NCBI GenBank assembly: GCA_039111635.1
Contig: JBCAQO010000001.1
Location: forward strand, 3,410,001-3,474,000
DNA length: 64,000 nt
Reading direction: 5' to 3'
Origin: Heterobasidion occidentale
Lineage: Eukaryota > Basidiomycota > Agaricomycetes > Russulales > Bondarzewiaceae
The notes beneath the pieces were generated by a model. It searched no databases and was not told where the DNA came from. It saw only the letters and a list, made by a program, of their open reading frames with translations. Below, piece by piece: positions 1 to 12,944 of this stretch. The number at the start of each line of letters is the position of its first letter. The stretch's first letter is position 1. Both the position numbers and the translations under genes were made by a program.

Positions 1-125
1 CAACCACAGCGATACCCACCACGACCCCACCGATTGCGGACGACCAGCCGTTGCATGCACAACCCCCACGACTCCACTTCACACGACCTCCGACGTTTGC
101 CGAAAATTCTGTAGAGCTGCTCAGC

Positions 126-3100
126 ATGGAGCAGCAGCCGGGAGAGATTGAGGAAGGAGACGCTAACTTTCAGTCGAAATGGAAGGGGACCGAGGGCGCG
201 GAGGAAGGTGAGCCTTTTATCTTTGTATGAGGCTGCAGCGTCTCTCAATCGACGCCCACCTTATCGAGTAGCGGTGAGTACCCCGTTTTTCGAGTGTTGG
301 CGGTGATGATTGACGCGCGATGAAGGTGGAGGATGTAGTCGAGAAAGAGTCGGAGTTTGACGACCCGAACATCGACTTTGCTTCGGAGGACAGCCTAGGT
401 GTGTGTTCTTCTACACACCATCGGCGCTCCGGGTCACCCTCATGTTCGGATGCGTCGCGACATACAGAATGGGAGGACGAGTCGCCCTATCCCGAAGTGC
501 GCGCCGCCGTCTCAAATACTGACGACATGAGCATGCCCGTCAACACCATCCGCGCCTGGACCATCGGGCTTCTGTGGTCGATTCTCATCCCAGGACTCAA
601 TCAATTCATGAACTTCCGATATCCGAGCATAACGATCGGCTCGGTGAGTCTTTGATACAGAATCCTCTCGCCTCTGTCGCCAGGTGCCCGTTGCTTTCGG
701 AGATCTTGACGGACACGTCTTTTCAGTTGGTTGCACAACTGCTGTCGTTTCCCCTGGGCAAAGCCTGGGCTCGGTTGTTTCCAACCGTCAAAATCTTCGG
801 CGTCTCCCTCAACCCTGGCCCGTTCACTCTCAAAGAACATGTCGTGATCACTATCATGGCCACGGTCGGGTCGACGAGCGCCTACGCCGTACGTGCTGAA
901 TCGAACCCATTGTCCTTAAGTTTCTTACTGATGACGGCGCTCATTCAGACCGACGTGTTGGCTGTTCAGCGCGTCTACTATGGGCAGGACTGGTCTTTTC
1001 TTTACCAATGGATGCTCGTTATATCTACGCAGCTGATCGGATTCTCCCTTGGCGGCATCGTCAAGCGATTCCTGGTTTCCCCACCATCGATGAGTAAGTT
1101 GCAGAGCTTGCCTTACAAGTTGGCTCCTGATAATGACGCTGTGCACGATCCCCTTGCCCAAATCAGTATGGCCATCGAATCTGGTCTCGTGTGCCCTTTT
1201 CAACACCCTCCATTCGCAGCAATACGCTGCATATGGCAAGCACTACGGCATGAGCCGCGAGCGCTTTTTCCTTTACGGCTTTTGTGCGGCTATGATTTGG
1301 TGTGAGTGATCTAGTTGGGTACCGGCGCCACCGATGTCCCTGACGCGAGACGTTACTCTGGGTTATATGTACAGATATATTCCCTGGATATCTATTTACG
1401 GCGTTATCTACGTTCTCCTGGGTGAGTGGTGGCATGCTTGATGACCCGAGTCGGTGTGCTTGACAAGACTTTTGTTCGACATCGGATCGGGGTATGTAGG
1501 TGACATGGATCAGACCTAATAACAGTATGTCTCCTTTTTCCGTTGATAGTCATAGACAAACATGACCTCATCGTGTGTTCATCGTTCTATTACAGTCGTC
1601 AGCACGACACTTCTTCAGCCTGTGTGGGCCCCACTAAAGCGCATGTTTCGCGTGTTTACAGAAAATCAACCAGCTGTTCGGCTACAGCTCTGGACTCGGT
1701 TAGTGTTCATTCCGCTGTTTCGCTATGGTGGGTATAACCCCATAAACATGACAGGCATGTCCATCCTCACGTTCGACTGGAACAATATTGCCTACATAAG
1801 CAGTCCGTAAGTCTGCTCTCGTTGTTCGATCCCTTGCGTATCATGACGCTGACAGATGGTCCATCGGTACTAGGCTGGCCACGCCTTGTATGTCCCTGGC
1901 CGATTTGACCGACCGTGTCGTGCGTGAAGGCTGACATACTGCGCGTGCAGGGTGGGCCGAAGCGAATGTCCTGATCGGATTCGTTTTCTTCTTCTGTGAG
2001 TAAGCTGAAATTATGGAATGTCAGAGATTACTGACCACCCTGGATCTTTTCAGGGATCATTACACCGGTGCTCTACGTGCGTTCTGCGTTACTCCATATA
2101 GGCCCTTGACCCTTTTCTGAGACATTGCGCAGTACTTGAACGTGTGGTATGCGACGTATATGCCGTGAGTGATACCGCTTTTCATCGGTCCGATGGGGAG
2201 AGCTGATGCTCCACGGTCAGGATGATGTCTCGGCTGTCGTTCGACAATACGGGACGCGAATACAATGTCTCGCGCATCCTCCTGCCGGATGGGACTCTCG
2301 ACGTCGAAGGATACAAAAGCTACAGCCCGCTCTTCCTCTCGTGCGTCCTTTGCGCTGCTCGCTCTGGTGATCCCATTTCGTGACCGATCTTCCCGACGGG
2401 GCTTGCGATCGCGCGCGTTTGTAGGATGACGTTTGCTATCGCGTACGGCATGAGCTTCGCGAGCATCACGGCGACGCTCGTGCATTCGGTATTGTACTTC
2501 CGGAAGCAGATCTGGACGCAGGCGCGGAGGTCGCTGCATGAGCAGCCGGATGTCCACGCGAGGCTTATGGCGCGGTACACAGCTGGTACGTGTATTCGCC
2601 TGAGAAGTGGCACCGAGCCTGTGCGCTGATCGCAAGAGCGAATAGTCCCTGAATGGTGGTACATGTGCATCTTCGGTGCGTGTTTTTTTTGATCCGCGGT
2701 CGCTCTCCCGCCTGATGCTTACGCCGCTTTCCGCTCGTCCCAACAGTGGTCATGTTCATCATGAGCGCAGTCGTGGTCGAAGTTTGGCCCACGCAGATGC
2801 CGATCTGGGCGCTCTTCCTCGCGCTGCTCATTGCCGCGTTCTACATCATCCCGCTGGGCATGATCCAGGCGATCACGAACCAGCAGATCGGGCTGAACGT
2901 CATCACGGAGCTCATCGTCGGCTACGCGCTCCCCGGCAAGCCGCTGGCCATGATGCTGTTCAAGACGTACGGGTATATCGTGAGTGTCTGCTTTTCTTTA
3001 ATGTGGCGTACAGATTTGGTTCGGGGAAGAGGTCGTGGATTTGAGTACTGATTTAAAGAGGGTTTTGTAGATGATGGTGCAGGCGCTACAGTATACCTCC

Positions 3101-4569
3101 GATGTGAAGCTGGGGCATTACATGAAGGTTCCTCCACGAACGATGTTCTGGTGTCAAGTGAGCAGATACCCCGTGCCTCTCCCCGGTGATTGCTGACGCT
3201 TGCCCATCCGCTAGATTATTGCCACAGCTGTTGCCGGCACGGTACAGCTTGGCGTGCAACATTGGTTCGTCTGACTTTCTATCTCTCCCTATCCGTCCAG
3301 GGCTCCGTGTTGGCGTTATGCTTATGGTGTGTCCCCACGTACGTAGGATGCTAGGCCATATCGACGGGATCTGCACGCCGGACCAGAAGGACATGTAAGT
3401 AGTCATCTCACGTCATGGTCAGACGGGATCATTGACGGTTGGATGCGACAGGTTCGTGTGTGCGAACACGGAGACGTTCTTCGTCGCGAGTATAGTCTGG
3501 GGTGCGTCTGCCTGCTCGTTCGCTTATCGCATCTGCGCGGGGGTGTTGACGATGGGGTGTCTGTGTAGGCGCCGTTGGACCGAAGAGACAGTTCTCGGCG
3601 GGGCAGATTTATCAGTGAGTGTCGCCTTCCTTCCTGATCCGATGGTGTCAGCGAGGTCTCATCGGAATTTCTATGCTTTTCAGCGGTCAGTCGCTTTGTC
3701 TAAACATAGATCTTTGACGTTCGTCGCATGGGGCTGAGACGACCTGGACGGCGTGTGCGACAGGGCTCACATGGTTCTTCCTCGTCGGCGCCGTCGCGCC
3801 CATGCTTGCATGGCTCATCAACAAGCGCTGGCCGAGCAGCTTCTTCCGCTACGTCAAGTGAGTCGCGCCCCGGCTCGTGTGCACCGTTCCCTCGAACGTT
3901 CGCTGATCTCTCTCCTCTCCCATCTCGCCGCGTTTCACCTTGACTTGCCGCTCCTGCCATCCGCCATCTCGTGATCAGCGTGCCGGTGATCCTATCGGGC
4001 ACGAGCTTCATCCCGCCCGCAACGGCGGTGAACTACATCCCGTGGGCGGTCGCGGGGTTCATCTTCAACTACCTTGTGCGGAAGCGGCATTTTAGCTGGT
4101 GGGCGAAATACAACTGTGAGTCCCCTGCCGCTGCCGTCCGACCACGTCCCTGACGGGTGTTTGACCCTGCGCTGACATGACGGTCCTGCCTGGACGCGCG
4201 TAGACGTGTTATCCGCGGCGCTTGATTGCGGGACGGCGATCGGGACGCTGCTGGTGTTTTTCTGGTGCGTGCTTGCGTGTGAGCCTCTCCCAACGCGGGG
4301 ACCCATCTGAGCTGACGCGCGCGGCGGGGACGCAGCCTGCAGTATCCGCGGTCGGGCTCGATCGGGCGGGACACGATCGAGAGCTGGTGGGGGAACACGG
4401 TGTACATGGACACGGCGGACCAGAAGGGGCTGCCGCTCGTCAAGATCCCGGTCGGGGGGAAGCCGTTTGGGTGCGTGGCGTTTCTTGCGTGCTTGCTCGC
4501 TCGTGGGCCTGTGGTGTGCTGACGGCGCCGTGCGTGGTTTGCGTTGGTTGTAGGCCGGAGACGTGGTGA
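126..4569 (+). CDS. OPT-family oligopeptide transporter, multi-exon
   Basis: This is a proton-coupled small-peptide transporter of the plasma membrane (OPT family). The start at 126 opens a short acidic exon; introns at about 208-238 (only 31 bp, uncertain) and 274-325 lead into the exon with VEDVVEKESEFDD. The family block SPYPEVRAAV followed by MPVNTIRAW is at about 478-555. The NPG motif (SLNPGPFTLKEH) is at about 807-842. Many hydrophobic membrane segments follow, for example around 2746-2985. The last residues, KPFGPETW, end at the stop 4567-4569. At least 15 short introns interrupt the gene, and I did not fix every join. The length fits the family, about 750-800 residues. The substrate cannot be told from sequence: OPT members carry oligopeptides, glutathione or metal chelates. 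Confidence 0.88.
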
Positions 4570-4614
4570 CGGGGGATCTATGAGCGCGGTGTGAATGTGA
4601 ACGGACGAGGGGAT

Positions 4615-4733
<119 letters not shown>

Positions 4734-5668
4734 AATGTTGTTGTAGGTTGTAGCGGGTCGATCTAGCCATACCATCTCGGGCCTCCATTACATCTTTTCT
4801 CTTTCTGTGAGTCGATGTTATTCTGTTTTTGTTTTTGTTTTTGCTTCTACATGCTAGGCTGCGCAATGGAGGTGGGCTCTAGCAGGCGGTTGACGATGCT
4901 CCGGGATATCTTGTACTAATGTATATTATGGGATCTGCTATTGCTCATGTTTTTTTTCTTACGACTCACAAGGTGTACTTTTGCCAGGACGAGATGGAAT
5001 CATAGACTTGCTACGTTGTCTCGGAGTGTCGGGACTCGGAGGTTGTTTTGTAGTAGTAAGTCAAGTGTGGACGCGGGCCGCGCGGACCGAAGGCATTGCG
5101 GAACTCCAAGTTTGATCGTGACATTGACAACGAGCGTGCATCCTCCTGCGGCTGCCAAATTGAGAGAAATGCTGGATGGATTGGTGACCGAATGGAGCCT
5201 TTTCTGTGCGTGGACTGGCTGACGGGTGACAGACGGACAGAGTTTGCGAGCTTCGTGGAGGGGCGCGACACTGGGACGATGTCACCGAGTCGCTTCGACG
5301 ACACTTGCGGGCCCTCCTCGATCCTCTTTCGCGCGACCGTGCTCGATCCGGACGCGGGCGGTCGTCTCGGGGACGGCTGCTGCTGCCGCTGCGGCTGGGT
5401 CCTGGGACGCTGGGACGCTGCTCGGCGGCGGCGGCTCGCCTCGGATCGGGCGTGCTCTACCTGCACAGCGGCCCCAGTGTCACCGTCGACGGCGGGCTAC
5501 GCTCGTACGGGCAGTTCACGTTCGACGCTCGCTCTCTCTCTTTCTCTCTCTTTCGCCCGCTCTTTCTTTCTTGTCTCTGTTTTTGTTCACGCCGCCGCTG
5601 CGATCACCGCCGCCATCATCACCGCGGCGCGCGACTCTGATCCCGCCGCGAATATCTGACGATTGCAG
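4734..5668. other. Region without an assigned gene, upstream of the pseudokinase gene
   Basis: No recognisable protein was found. It should hold the 3' end of the transporter transcript and the promoter and 5' exon or exons of the next gene. A CT-rich tract at about 5526-5575 and an AG acceptor at about 5666-5668 (GATTGCAG) suggest an intron just before the first coding block that I trust. Confidence 0.4.
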
Positions 5669-8600
5669 TACTAGTGTGCACGGCTCTGACCTGTCCGAGC
5701 CATGCCATCGCGCCCGCGCCCGCGCGCCGCTCGCGCATCCCTCTCCGCGCGCCTGGCCCGCACGCCCATGATTCCCACCCTCGCCTCGACGCGGCGTCGC
5801 AGCAGGATCCCCGCCCACCCGCCCACACGCACCGGCACTCGCTCGCCCCGCCCGCCCACGCGCTGCTCTCCCCGCCCGAGTCGCCGTACCCCAGCGCGTC
5901 CTGGGGCCCCAAGGCGAAGCGCCACACGTACCCGTACCCGCACCCGTACCCGCACTCGTCGCCGTACGACCTCGCGACCCCGCTCCTGGACCCCGACACG
6001 TTCGATACCGTGCCTTTCTCCGTACGTCTCGCCCGCCCCCACCCCCGGGCTCGCTGACTTTGGGTTTGTGCGCTGTGCTGACTGACTGGTCCGTTTCGGG
6101 CGCGCGCAGGAGTCGTTCTCTACGTTTCTCGAGCTCGACGCCGAGCCGGACGGGGAGGCGGGCGGGCACACGACCTCGAGCCCGAGCCCGCAATCGACCG
6201 CAGGCTTGCGCGCTACGTCGAACCTGCGCGTGACGAAGACGCCGCGCGCTTTGCCCGCGCACAGGAACACGCGGAGGCGCTCCTCGCCCTCGCGAGCCCG
6301 CCCATGACCGTGCGCTCCAGCCCCGACATCCGCGGCGCCGCGGCGGAGATCGTGCGCGACATCAGCTTCTACATCGACGTGCGTTGCCCCCCGCTTTCGT
6401 CCGTGGCCCCGCCCGCGGGTTCGCTGACGCTTCACGTCTGTTTTTGTGTGTGCGTGCGTGCGCGCGTGCAGCAGGTGAGCGATATCAGGGACGTCGATTC
6501 GGAGTGGGAAGACGACGATGTGGATGTGGGTCTCTTTCGTTCTGCCTAGATCGGGAAATTTTGTATTCACGGCCCTTGTGCATGTAGGAGGTCATGGTGA
6601 TCACGCCGAAACACCCAGGCCTTCATAGACGCAGTTGTTCCGATCTGGACTTACGCCCCACATCGCTCACCTCCTTCCGTGCCGTCCGCACCACCTCCCT
6701 AGTTCACTCACCGAATGTTGAAAAGAGACTCAGTCGGGCCGAGGGACCATCCCAAGAAGCGTCCGCGGCTCAGTCACAGACACAGAGCCGGGCGAGACTC
6801 GCAGACAGCGACGTCCTACATTTCCTTGCGTCCCTCCCCTCACGCCGCAGGCCCTTCCTCCACGTCGTGTTCGCGCTTCGTTGCGAGCAGGGGGACGGGG
6901 GCCGCGGGTTGAGGGACGAGTACACCACGCTGCGAGCGCATATAGCGGCGCAGGGGCCTGTGACGGCGGGGAGCGGGGGCGCGGCGGTTTTGCGCCTCTG
7001 GGCGCGGGAGATCGTGCGTGCTACACCGTATCTGCATTACTGGAGCCGACTGAATTTCGTACGTACGGCGCACAGGCATCTGGCCTCGCAGCCCTGCACG
7101 CGCTCGACATCGTCCATCATGCGCTGAGCCCCGCACACGTGCTCGTGCTTCCCGACGGGCACGTACGCATCGCGGGCTTGGACCGCGCGGTGCGCGGACG
7201 GTGCTGCGTCGACTCTGGGTCCACGACGGGCGCTGTGCCGCGGGGTGGGCGTCGGGACAGCGTGGTGTTGCCCGCGGGGGACGTGGCGCTTCTCGGGTTG
7301 GGACTGGAGACGGCGGAGCGGGAGGCGCCCTCGCGAGACGAGGGCGAGGGCGAGCGGGAGTGGGAGGAGGCGCCGGAGGTGCTCCTTGGGTGGGCTCACG
7401 GGCTCGAAGTCGACTGGTGGGCCTATGGTGCCGTGGTAGGCTGGATGGCGTGGGGCCAGGTGAGTCTTCTTTAGTGTGTCCCTTCTTTTCGCCGTTTGGG
7501 AGACGTTTTGTCCGTGTCTGGCTTTTGGAGTGCTGGTATTGATGATGCACGTGACAGCATCCCTTCGTTGGCAGGAGTGAGCGCGGGGCAGGGAGGATCC
7601 CGTCGGCGACGATGCGCGCGCGGATATTGAAGGGACCGGTGCCCGGTGATGCGATGGGCGGAGGTTCGGAGGACATCGCGGAAGGAGCGGCCAAGGGGCT
7701 GGTCGAGGAGGTGCGCGTTGCCTTTGACCTATTCCGGCGCTGTGACGTCGTTGTTTCTGACGCGCCGGTTGCGGTGCAGTGCCTCGAGCGGAACCCGTCG
7801 AGGAGGGCAGATTTTGAACGCGTGAGGGGGCATGCGTTTTTCGACGATGTGTAAGTGTTTACCTGGCTTTGCCTTCCAATCTGAGCCGTTCTATGTCCTG
7901 CAGAGAATGGAACCTCGATTTGGGCGCCGACGACGAAGAAACAGGTGCTCGTGCAGCCCCGCCCATGGCGGCTTCCTCGTCCAGGGTGAGCTCGACGGGC
8001 ACGAACGCGGCTGCGGCGGTGTCGGCGTCGACGTCGACATCGGCCACGGTCGCGACTGCGACCTCGACGTCGATCGTGACCCCGTTGTTCACGCCGCCGC
8101 CGACGTCCCAACCGACCCTCGCGTCGCCGTGGCACCCGCCTTCGCCCCTGGCCCAGCCAGCGAGGTATCGCGTCAAGCCGAAGCCGAAGCCGGTGTCGGA
8201 GCTCGCCGTCCGCGGCTCGCCGTCTGGCCTCAGCGTGCGGACGGGATCGAGCGCGAACGGCGACGGCGACGGCGATGGCGGCGTCGGGAACGGGGTTGTC
8301 AGTGCGGGGCTGAGTTCGGGCGGGAGCTCGAGCTCGAGCTCGAGCTCGCACACGCACACGTCGGCAGTGCTGGGGCGTGCGGTGCGCGCGAGGAGGGCGG
8401 GGTCGAGGCCGATGTCGGTGTCGCTGGACCGGGCGGGGATGATGGCAGAGCTGCAGGTGCAGGACGACGCTTGTAGGGAGGGCGAGCGGGCGCGGGAGAT
8501 GGAGATGGAGGTGGAGAGGCCGCGGAACCCGTCGCCGCCCGCGTCGGTGTCGTTGTCGTTGATGTTGCCGGCGGCGGCGTCGATGCCGCAGCTCGGGAGC

Positions 8601-9920
8601 GCGCGGGCACTGCCTGGCGTCATCAGGGCGAGCGCGTCCGCACGGCGCAGCACGCGGAGGGTTCAGGACGTGTTTGGGGCGAGCCCTTCGTTCTTGTCGG
8701 ACGTGGCGTTGAGGGAGGTGATGCAGGGGGACGGAGGTGGACGGGTGGACGGGGAGGCGGTGAAGGCTGAGGGGGTGGATGAGTTTGGGGTGTGGGTGGA
8801 CGAGTCTGAGGGGGGCCGGAGTCGGGATCGAGAGCGTCGTCACGAGGGCGGCGATGAGGAAGGCGAGGAAGATGAGGACGAAGCGGGGGACGAGCTGATG
8901 AGCCTGGAAGGCGCGCTGGCGCTCCCGATTCCGGTGCTGCTCGCGCGCGGCGGGGACGGGGACAGGACACGTGACAGATTCACTAGCAGCCAGTGCGTAG
9001 GACTCGGGATGGACCTCGGTCCCGGCGGGTTCCTCGCGCGCACGGCGGTGTCGACCGACGGGGACGAGAACGGCGACGGCGAGACGGCCGGGTCGCGCAT
9101 GGAGCTTTGGCACGCCGAGTCTTTGGGGTCGGGGGTGATAGCGCGCCGGAGGAGGCGGAAGCTGCAGAAGCGGCGGCCAGGGTCGAGCGTGAGTGCGAGC
9201 CTGGGCGTGGGTGCGGGCAGGGGGTGGTCGTGGGGCGGAGAGTCGGGATACGCGTCTGCGGTGGAGGCAAGGGAGGAAGCGGGCGGCGAAGCGGGCTGGG
9301 GACGGGATCTGGACGGGCGCGTGGTTGGGGTTGCGGCTAGGGCTGGGGGAGGGGCTGGGGCTGCGCCGGCGACGATGAGCAGGGTGGAGGGGCTCGGGCG
9401 GGAGAACGCGAACGCGAACGCGCGGCGGATGGCGGTGGTGGAGGGCGCGGGGAAGCGGGCGGACGCGACGTTCCGGTGGAGCACGGTGTCGCTGGAGCTG
9501 GAGCTGCAGATGCGGTCGGCGAAGAACAAGGCGCGGATGGGCGGCGGGGCGGTGGGGAAGCTGACGCGGCGGCTGAAGGAGATCGGCAGCGTCGGAGGGC
9601 CGTGCGCGGTCGGCAGCGGTGGAGGCAGCGGCGAAGCCGGCGCAGGGGAGGGCAGCCCGGGGCTGGGACTCGGTGCGGGGGTGTGGATGGCGGGAAGGGG
9701 CATTGGGTATACGGTGCGTAAGCCGGGGGTGGGGAGGGACGAGAAGAGGGCGGTGGGGCGGTGGTGGGTGGAGGGGGACGAGGGTGTGCCCGGGTGTTAT
9801 GGGAGCTTTTGGAGGCGGGCGGGGACGGGGGCTGTCAAGCGAGATGTGGCGACGTCGGGGTGGGTGGGGGACAGCAGCGCGGGCAGCGGGAGCGCGAGCA
9901 GTGGCGACGGGGGCTGGTAG
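5669..9920 (+). CDS. Kinase-like protein lacking catalytic residues (pseudokinase)
   Basis: I read this as a large protein with a degenerate protein-kinase domain. Introns with correct phase are 6022-6109, 6379-6471, 6526-6587, 7014-7075, 7460-7557, 7711-7779 and 7851-7903. Joining them gives a kinase C-lobe: the helix before the catalytic loop (WAREI, then ASGLAALHALDIV), the catalytic loop HHALSPAHV (7115-7141), the DFG position reading GLD (7175-7183), the APE motif (7370-7378), the helix F block VDWWAYG, HPFVG, the NPSRR arginine, and a FFDDVEWNLDLG tail like AGC-type kinases. The catalytic Asp, the metal-binding Asn and the DFG Asp are all replaced. No glycine loop or clear beta-3 lysine is visible. 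A long Ser/Gly/Glu-rich tail of about 670 residues follows to 9920. The 5' end and the frame between 6110 and 6303 are unresolved. Activity is unlikely; a scaffold role is inference. Confidence 0.72.
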
Positions 9921-10797
9921 CGGTCGCTGTGGCGAGCAGGTCTCTCGCGGGGTTTTTTTTGGTTCTCTCTCGTTCTTTCGGACATCTTTTCCTTGGACTC
10001 TCCTCAGCGTGATGTTGTGTTCCCTCTGTCTCTGGCTACCCCGCCCATTATCCTCCATTCATCGACGGCTGTATTCTAGTTGGTTGATATACTATCACGG
10101 ACGCGGACCCCATACTGTACTGTAGAGCTACGAGCATTTTATTTTATTAGAGCCTGTCATTCGTCGTGTACTTGTCTGTGTGTACCTCCATCTTTATCGG
10201 TTATGTCTCTGTCACCTCTTCCGATACTATTTAGCGTCTCTCTAGCCACCAGCACTCGTTTGTGTGTACTAGGCGTCACCCACCTCCTCGTTCTGTCGCG
10301 CGTCCCTCAAATTTCAGATCATTGTCGTGTTTCGTGCGGATCGCTGCGCTGTGTCTTTTAGCATGTATCGTCGTCGCGCACGAATTCGATTGTGAATAAG
10401 TGTAATACGCGTGAATATCAGATCTTGGATCTCGCAGATCGGAGATCTCGATTTGTTTCCGCTGTTCGTTAATTAATACACAGGTCATTACAGGCAATTA
10501 CGTCCTCGGTTTACTTCCGCGGGGGCGATGTTTCGACGCGCGGGCGGACGTGCGGCTTTCGTCGCAGGTCGGGTGCCAAGTGCGTGGCTTGGGGCGCGCC
10601 GCGGTCGTGCGTGTCGTTGTCTTCATACCGTGCGTCGACTCGACTCTCGAGGCGCGCGGGTCTCATCCGCGCGTCGAGGTGCTTGGAGGGGCCGGCGTTG
10701 GGCGAGGGAGAGCGTACGGGTCGTGCGATCTTCGATCCGATCTGCGCGCGCGCATCATATCGTACCGTGTTGATGTTGGTGTCGATGTTGATGTTGA

Positions 10798-10915
10798 TGT
10801 CGTGTCGTGTCGCGTCGCGTCGTGTCGCGTCGTGTCGTGTCGCGTCGTGTCGTGTCGTGTCGTGTCGTGTCGTGTCGTGTCGTGTCGTGTCGTGTCGTGT
10901 CGTGTCGTGTCGAGT
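10798..10915. repeat. Pentanucleotide tandem array, unit CGTGT with CGCGT variants
   Basis: About 23 copies of GTCGT/CGTGT. The left half mixes CGCGT and CGTGT units and the right half is pure CGTGT, so the pure half is probably the younger expansion. It is preceded by a short (TTGATG)n run at about 10771-10800. Confidence 0.93.
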
Positions 10916-12915
10916 GAGTGATTGGCGTGCGGCTGGCTGACTGGCGGATTGGCAGGCTGGTTGGTTAGTTTGCGGGCAGGCTGATTGATTGGTTTACGGG
11001 CAGGCTGATTGGTGAGATGGCGAGAGCCTGGCGGTTCGGGCTGGCGAGGGTCGTGGCGAGGGTTGGCAGCAGTGAACGGCGTCGAGCAGAGCATCGCGTA
11101 GATAGGGGAGGAAAGGGTGCACAAGTGGGTCTGCGCGCGAGACGGCCGACGGGGCGACCCTCGATCTTCGTCCGAGCGCGAGTCTGAGTCTGAGCGCTGA
11201 GCGCTGAGCCTTCAGTCCGAGGCTCCGAGTCTTCGTCTGATGGGCGACGAGCAGCGGGGGCTTTCGGGCTCTGGGCTCTGGGCTCTGGAATCTGGGGTTT
11301 ATGATTTGGACGTGCGTCCTGAGGCTGGCTGGAGAGCATTCGATTGATGCGCGCGTTGAGCTCGGAAGTTGCTTCCGCGCTCGGCGCCTGGCGCGTATAC
11401 AAGGGACGGGCAGGGTCGGCATCGTCCACTGACGCACGGCGACGCGGCGAGAAACAAATACGGCCGTGCGCAGCTCGATATGTGAGAGAGAGACTGAGAG
11501 AGATGGAGGGCGCGCGCCTTGAATTGGATTGCACGAAGCGCGTCAGAAGCCGCCGCGATCTCGATCCGGGTCGATGTTCGATTCTCGGCGGGTCGCGGAT
11601 CTCGGATCTCGATAGGCAGGAGTGGGCGATGTGTTACGTAACGGTGGCCCGACATGGGCCTCGTTTTTTGCTTCCGCCGCTGCTCGCCAGTTGCTCGCCG
11701 CCGCCGTGCCGCCGCTCGCCGTCGATCGCGTTGCGTGCGGGCGTGTCGACGCCGCTGTTTTTGTCGAGGCGGGAATCGCGATGTCGAAGGACCGGCGGGG
11801 GCGCGTTCGGCGATCATCGATGAAGGGAGGTAGGCCGCGTAGGGTAGGGGATTCGGAGGTCCCGGGGAGGGGCCCTGATCTTCATTGCATCTCGGCTGGC
11901 GTTTTGTGTGTGTTGAGCCTTCAAGCGTCGAGGAGTTTTTGGGGGTGTCAGACGTGCGGGTGGGAGGAGATGGGGTGTAGGTACTGTGCGGGTCCTTTTA
12001 GAAGGTGCGTTGGTGATGGGCGCCTGAATACTTGTAGCATGTGTATTCGTGCTGCGCCTGGGTGGACATGGTTGCATGGTGTGCACGCACGTCATATATG
12101 CGTTGATGAGATGAGAAGTCGGATGGGGGGTACGTTGGTCGATATCGGGAAGGCGAGGACGGCAGCTGCTCTAGACAGATGTCGCCACGCCAGGGTCGTC
12201 GAATGCACGACTACGCCTGTCCTCGGGTGAGCGTGCGCGCGCGCGCGCTGTGAGAGCCTGGGAGGGCAGCAGAGAGAGACGCAGACCGAGGGAGTGCGGT
12301 AGACGAGTATGGTCTAATTGCGCATTACGCCGGCGGTAGTAGTACGTAGACGGGATGTGGTTTTGTTATGTTTTTCAATTTAGCTGAGGAGGGGATGGGG
12401 AAGCAGAAGCAAGAAGCAGAAGACGGGGGTGCGCAGATCGTCGGGATGTCTGTCTGTGTCTGTTGTGGGACGGTAAGTACATGTAAGGGTGACGTGAGAC
12501 AGAGGCGCGACTCTGCGCGGATTGATGACGATTGATTGCGGATGCTCGGAGTCGCAAGTGCCAGACTCCTACTACCACCGCGCTCCATATCCCAGCGCCG
12601 CATCTGTTCGCTCCATTCGTGTGGGGGGGGGAAACGCGTGCCAACATGTATGTGACGCAGTTATGTGGGAATACTGGGGGTGGGAGTACTGGGAAGCAGG
12701 AGCAGAGAGAAGGGGGCAGGGAAGGGGCGAGGCCAGAAGCGGCAGGAGGGTGACAGTGGAAGTGGCAGGAAGGAGAGGAAGGAAGGGACTGCGAGGAGGA
12801 TCGGGGCCGAATGGGGCGACGGAGGCTCGGTGCAGATCCGGGGCGCGATCTCCGGTGCAGACCCCCGTCGCGTACTTATAGCCAGACCTCGCCTCTGAGT
12901 CTCTTCCCAGTCTGC

Positions 12916-12944
12916 GTCTGCGTCTGCGTCTGTGCGTCTGCGCC
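12916..12944 (+). repeat. Short GTCTGC direct repeats just before a start codon
   Basis: Several tandem copies of CTGCGT/GTCTGC end directly at the ATG at 12945, so they fall in the 5' untranslated leader of the following gene. They may be simple-sequence drift; no function is claimed. Confidence 0.6.

Larger units (their letters stand above)
9921..12944. other. 3 kb stretch with no convincing gene
   Basis: Contains the 3' flank of the pseudokinase gene, the pentanucleotide array at 10798-10915, a run of degenerate GGCTGATTGG-like repeats at about 10930-11020, a short alternating CG run at about 12236-12252, and the promoter of the gene starting at 12945. Long open frames here (for example 11622-12230 on +) are Arg/Cys-rich, lack domains and look like by-products of GC content. 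No RNA gene was recognised. Confidence 0.5.

Noticed and set aside
6840..10058. 1,072-codon open frame on the minus strand
   Set aside because: It runs antisense to the pseudokinase gene, is almost wholly Arg/Pro/His/Ala-rich, has no domain, and exists because GC-rich sequence has few stop codons. The plus strand has phase-consistent introns and kinase motifs.
10550..10940. Open frames with repeated SCRVV on both strands
   Set aside because: The pentanucleotide array leaves frames open; no other coding evidence.
11622..12230. 202-codon Cys/Arg-rich frame on the plus strand
   Set aside because: Cys spacing does not form a known zinc-finger pattern, no splice-supported extension was found, and it sits in GC-rich sequence where such frames are common.
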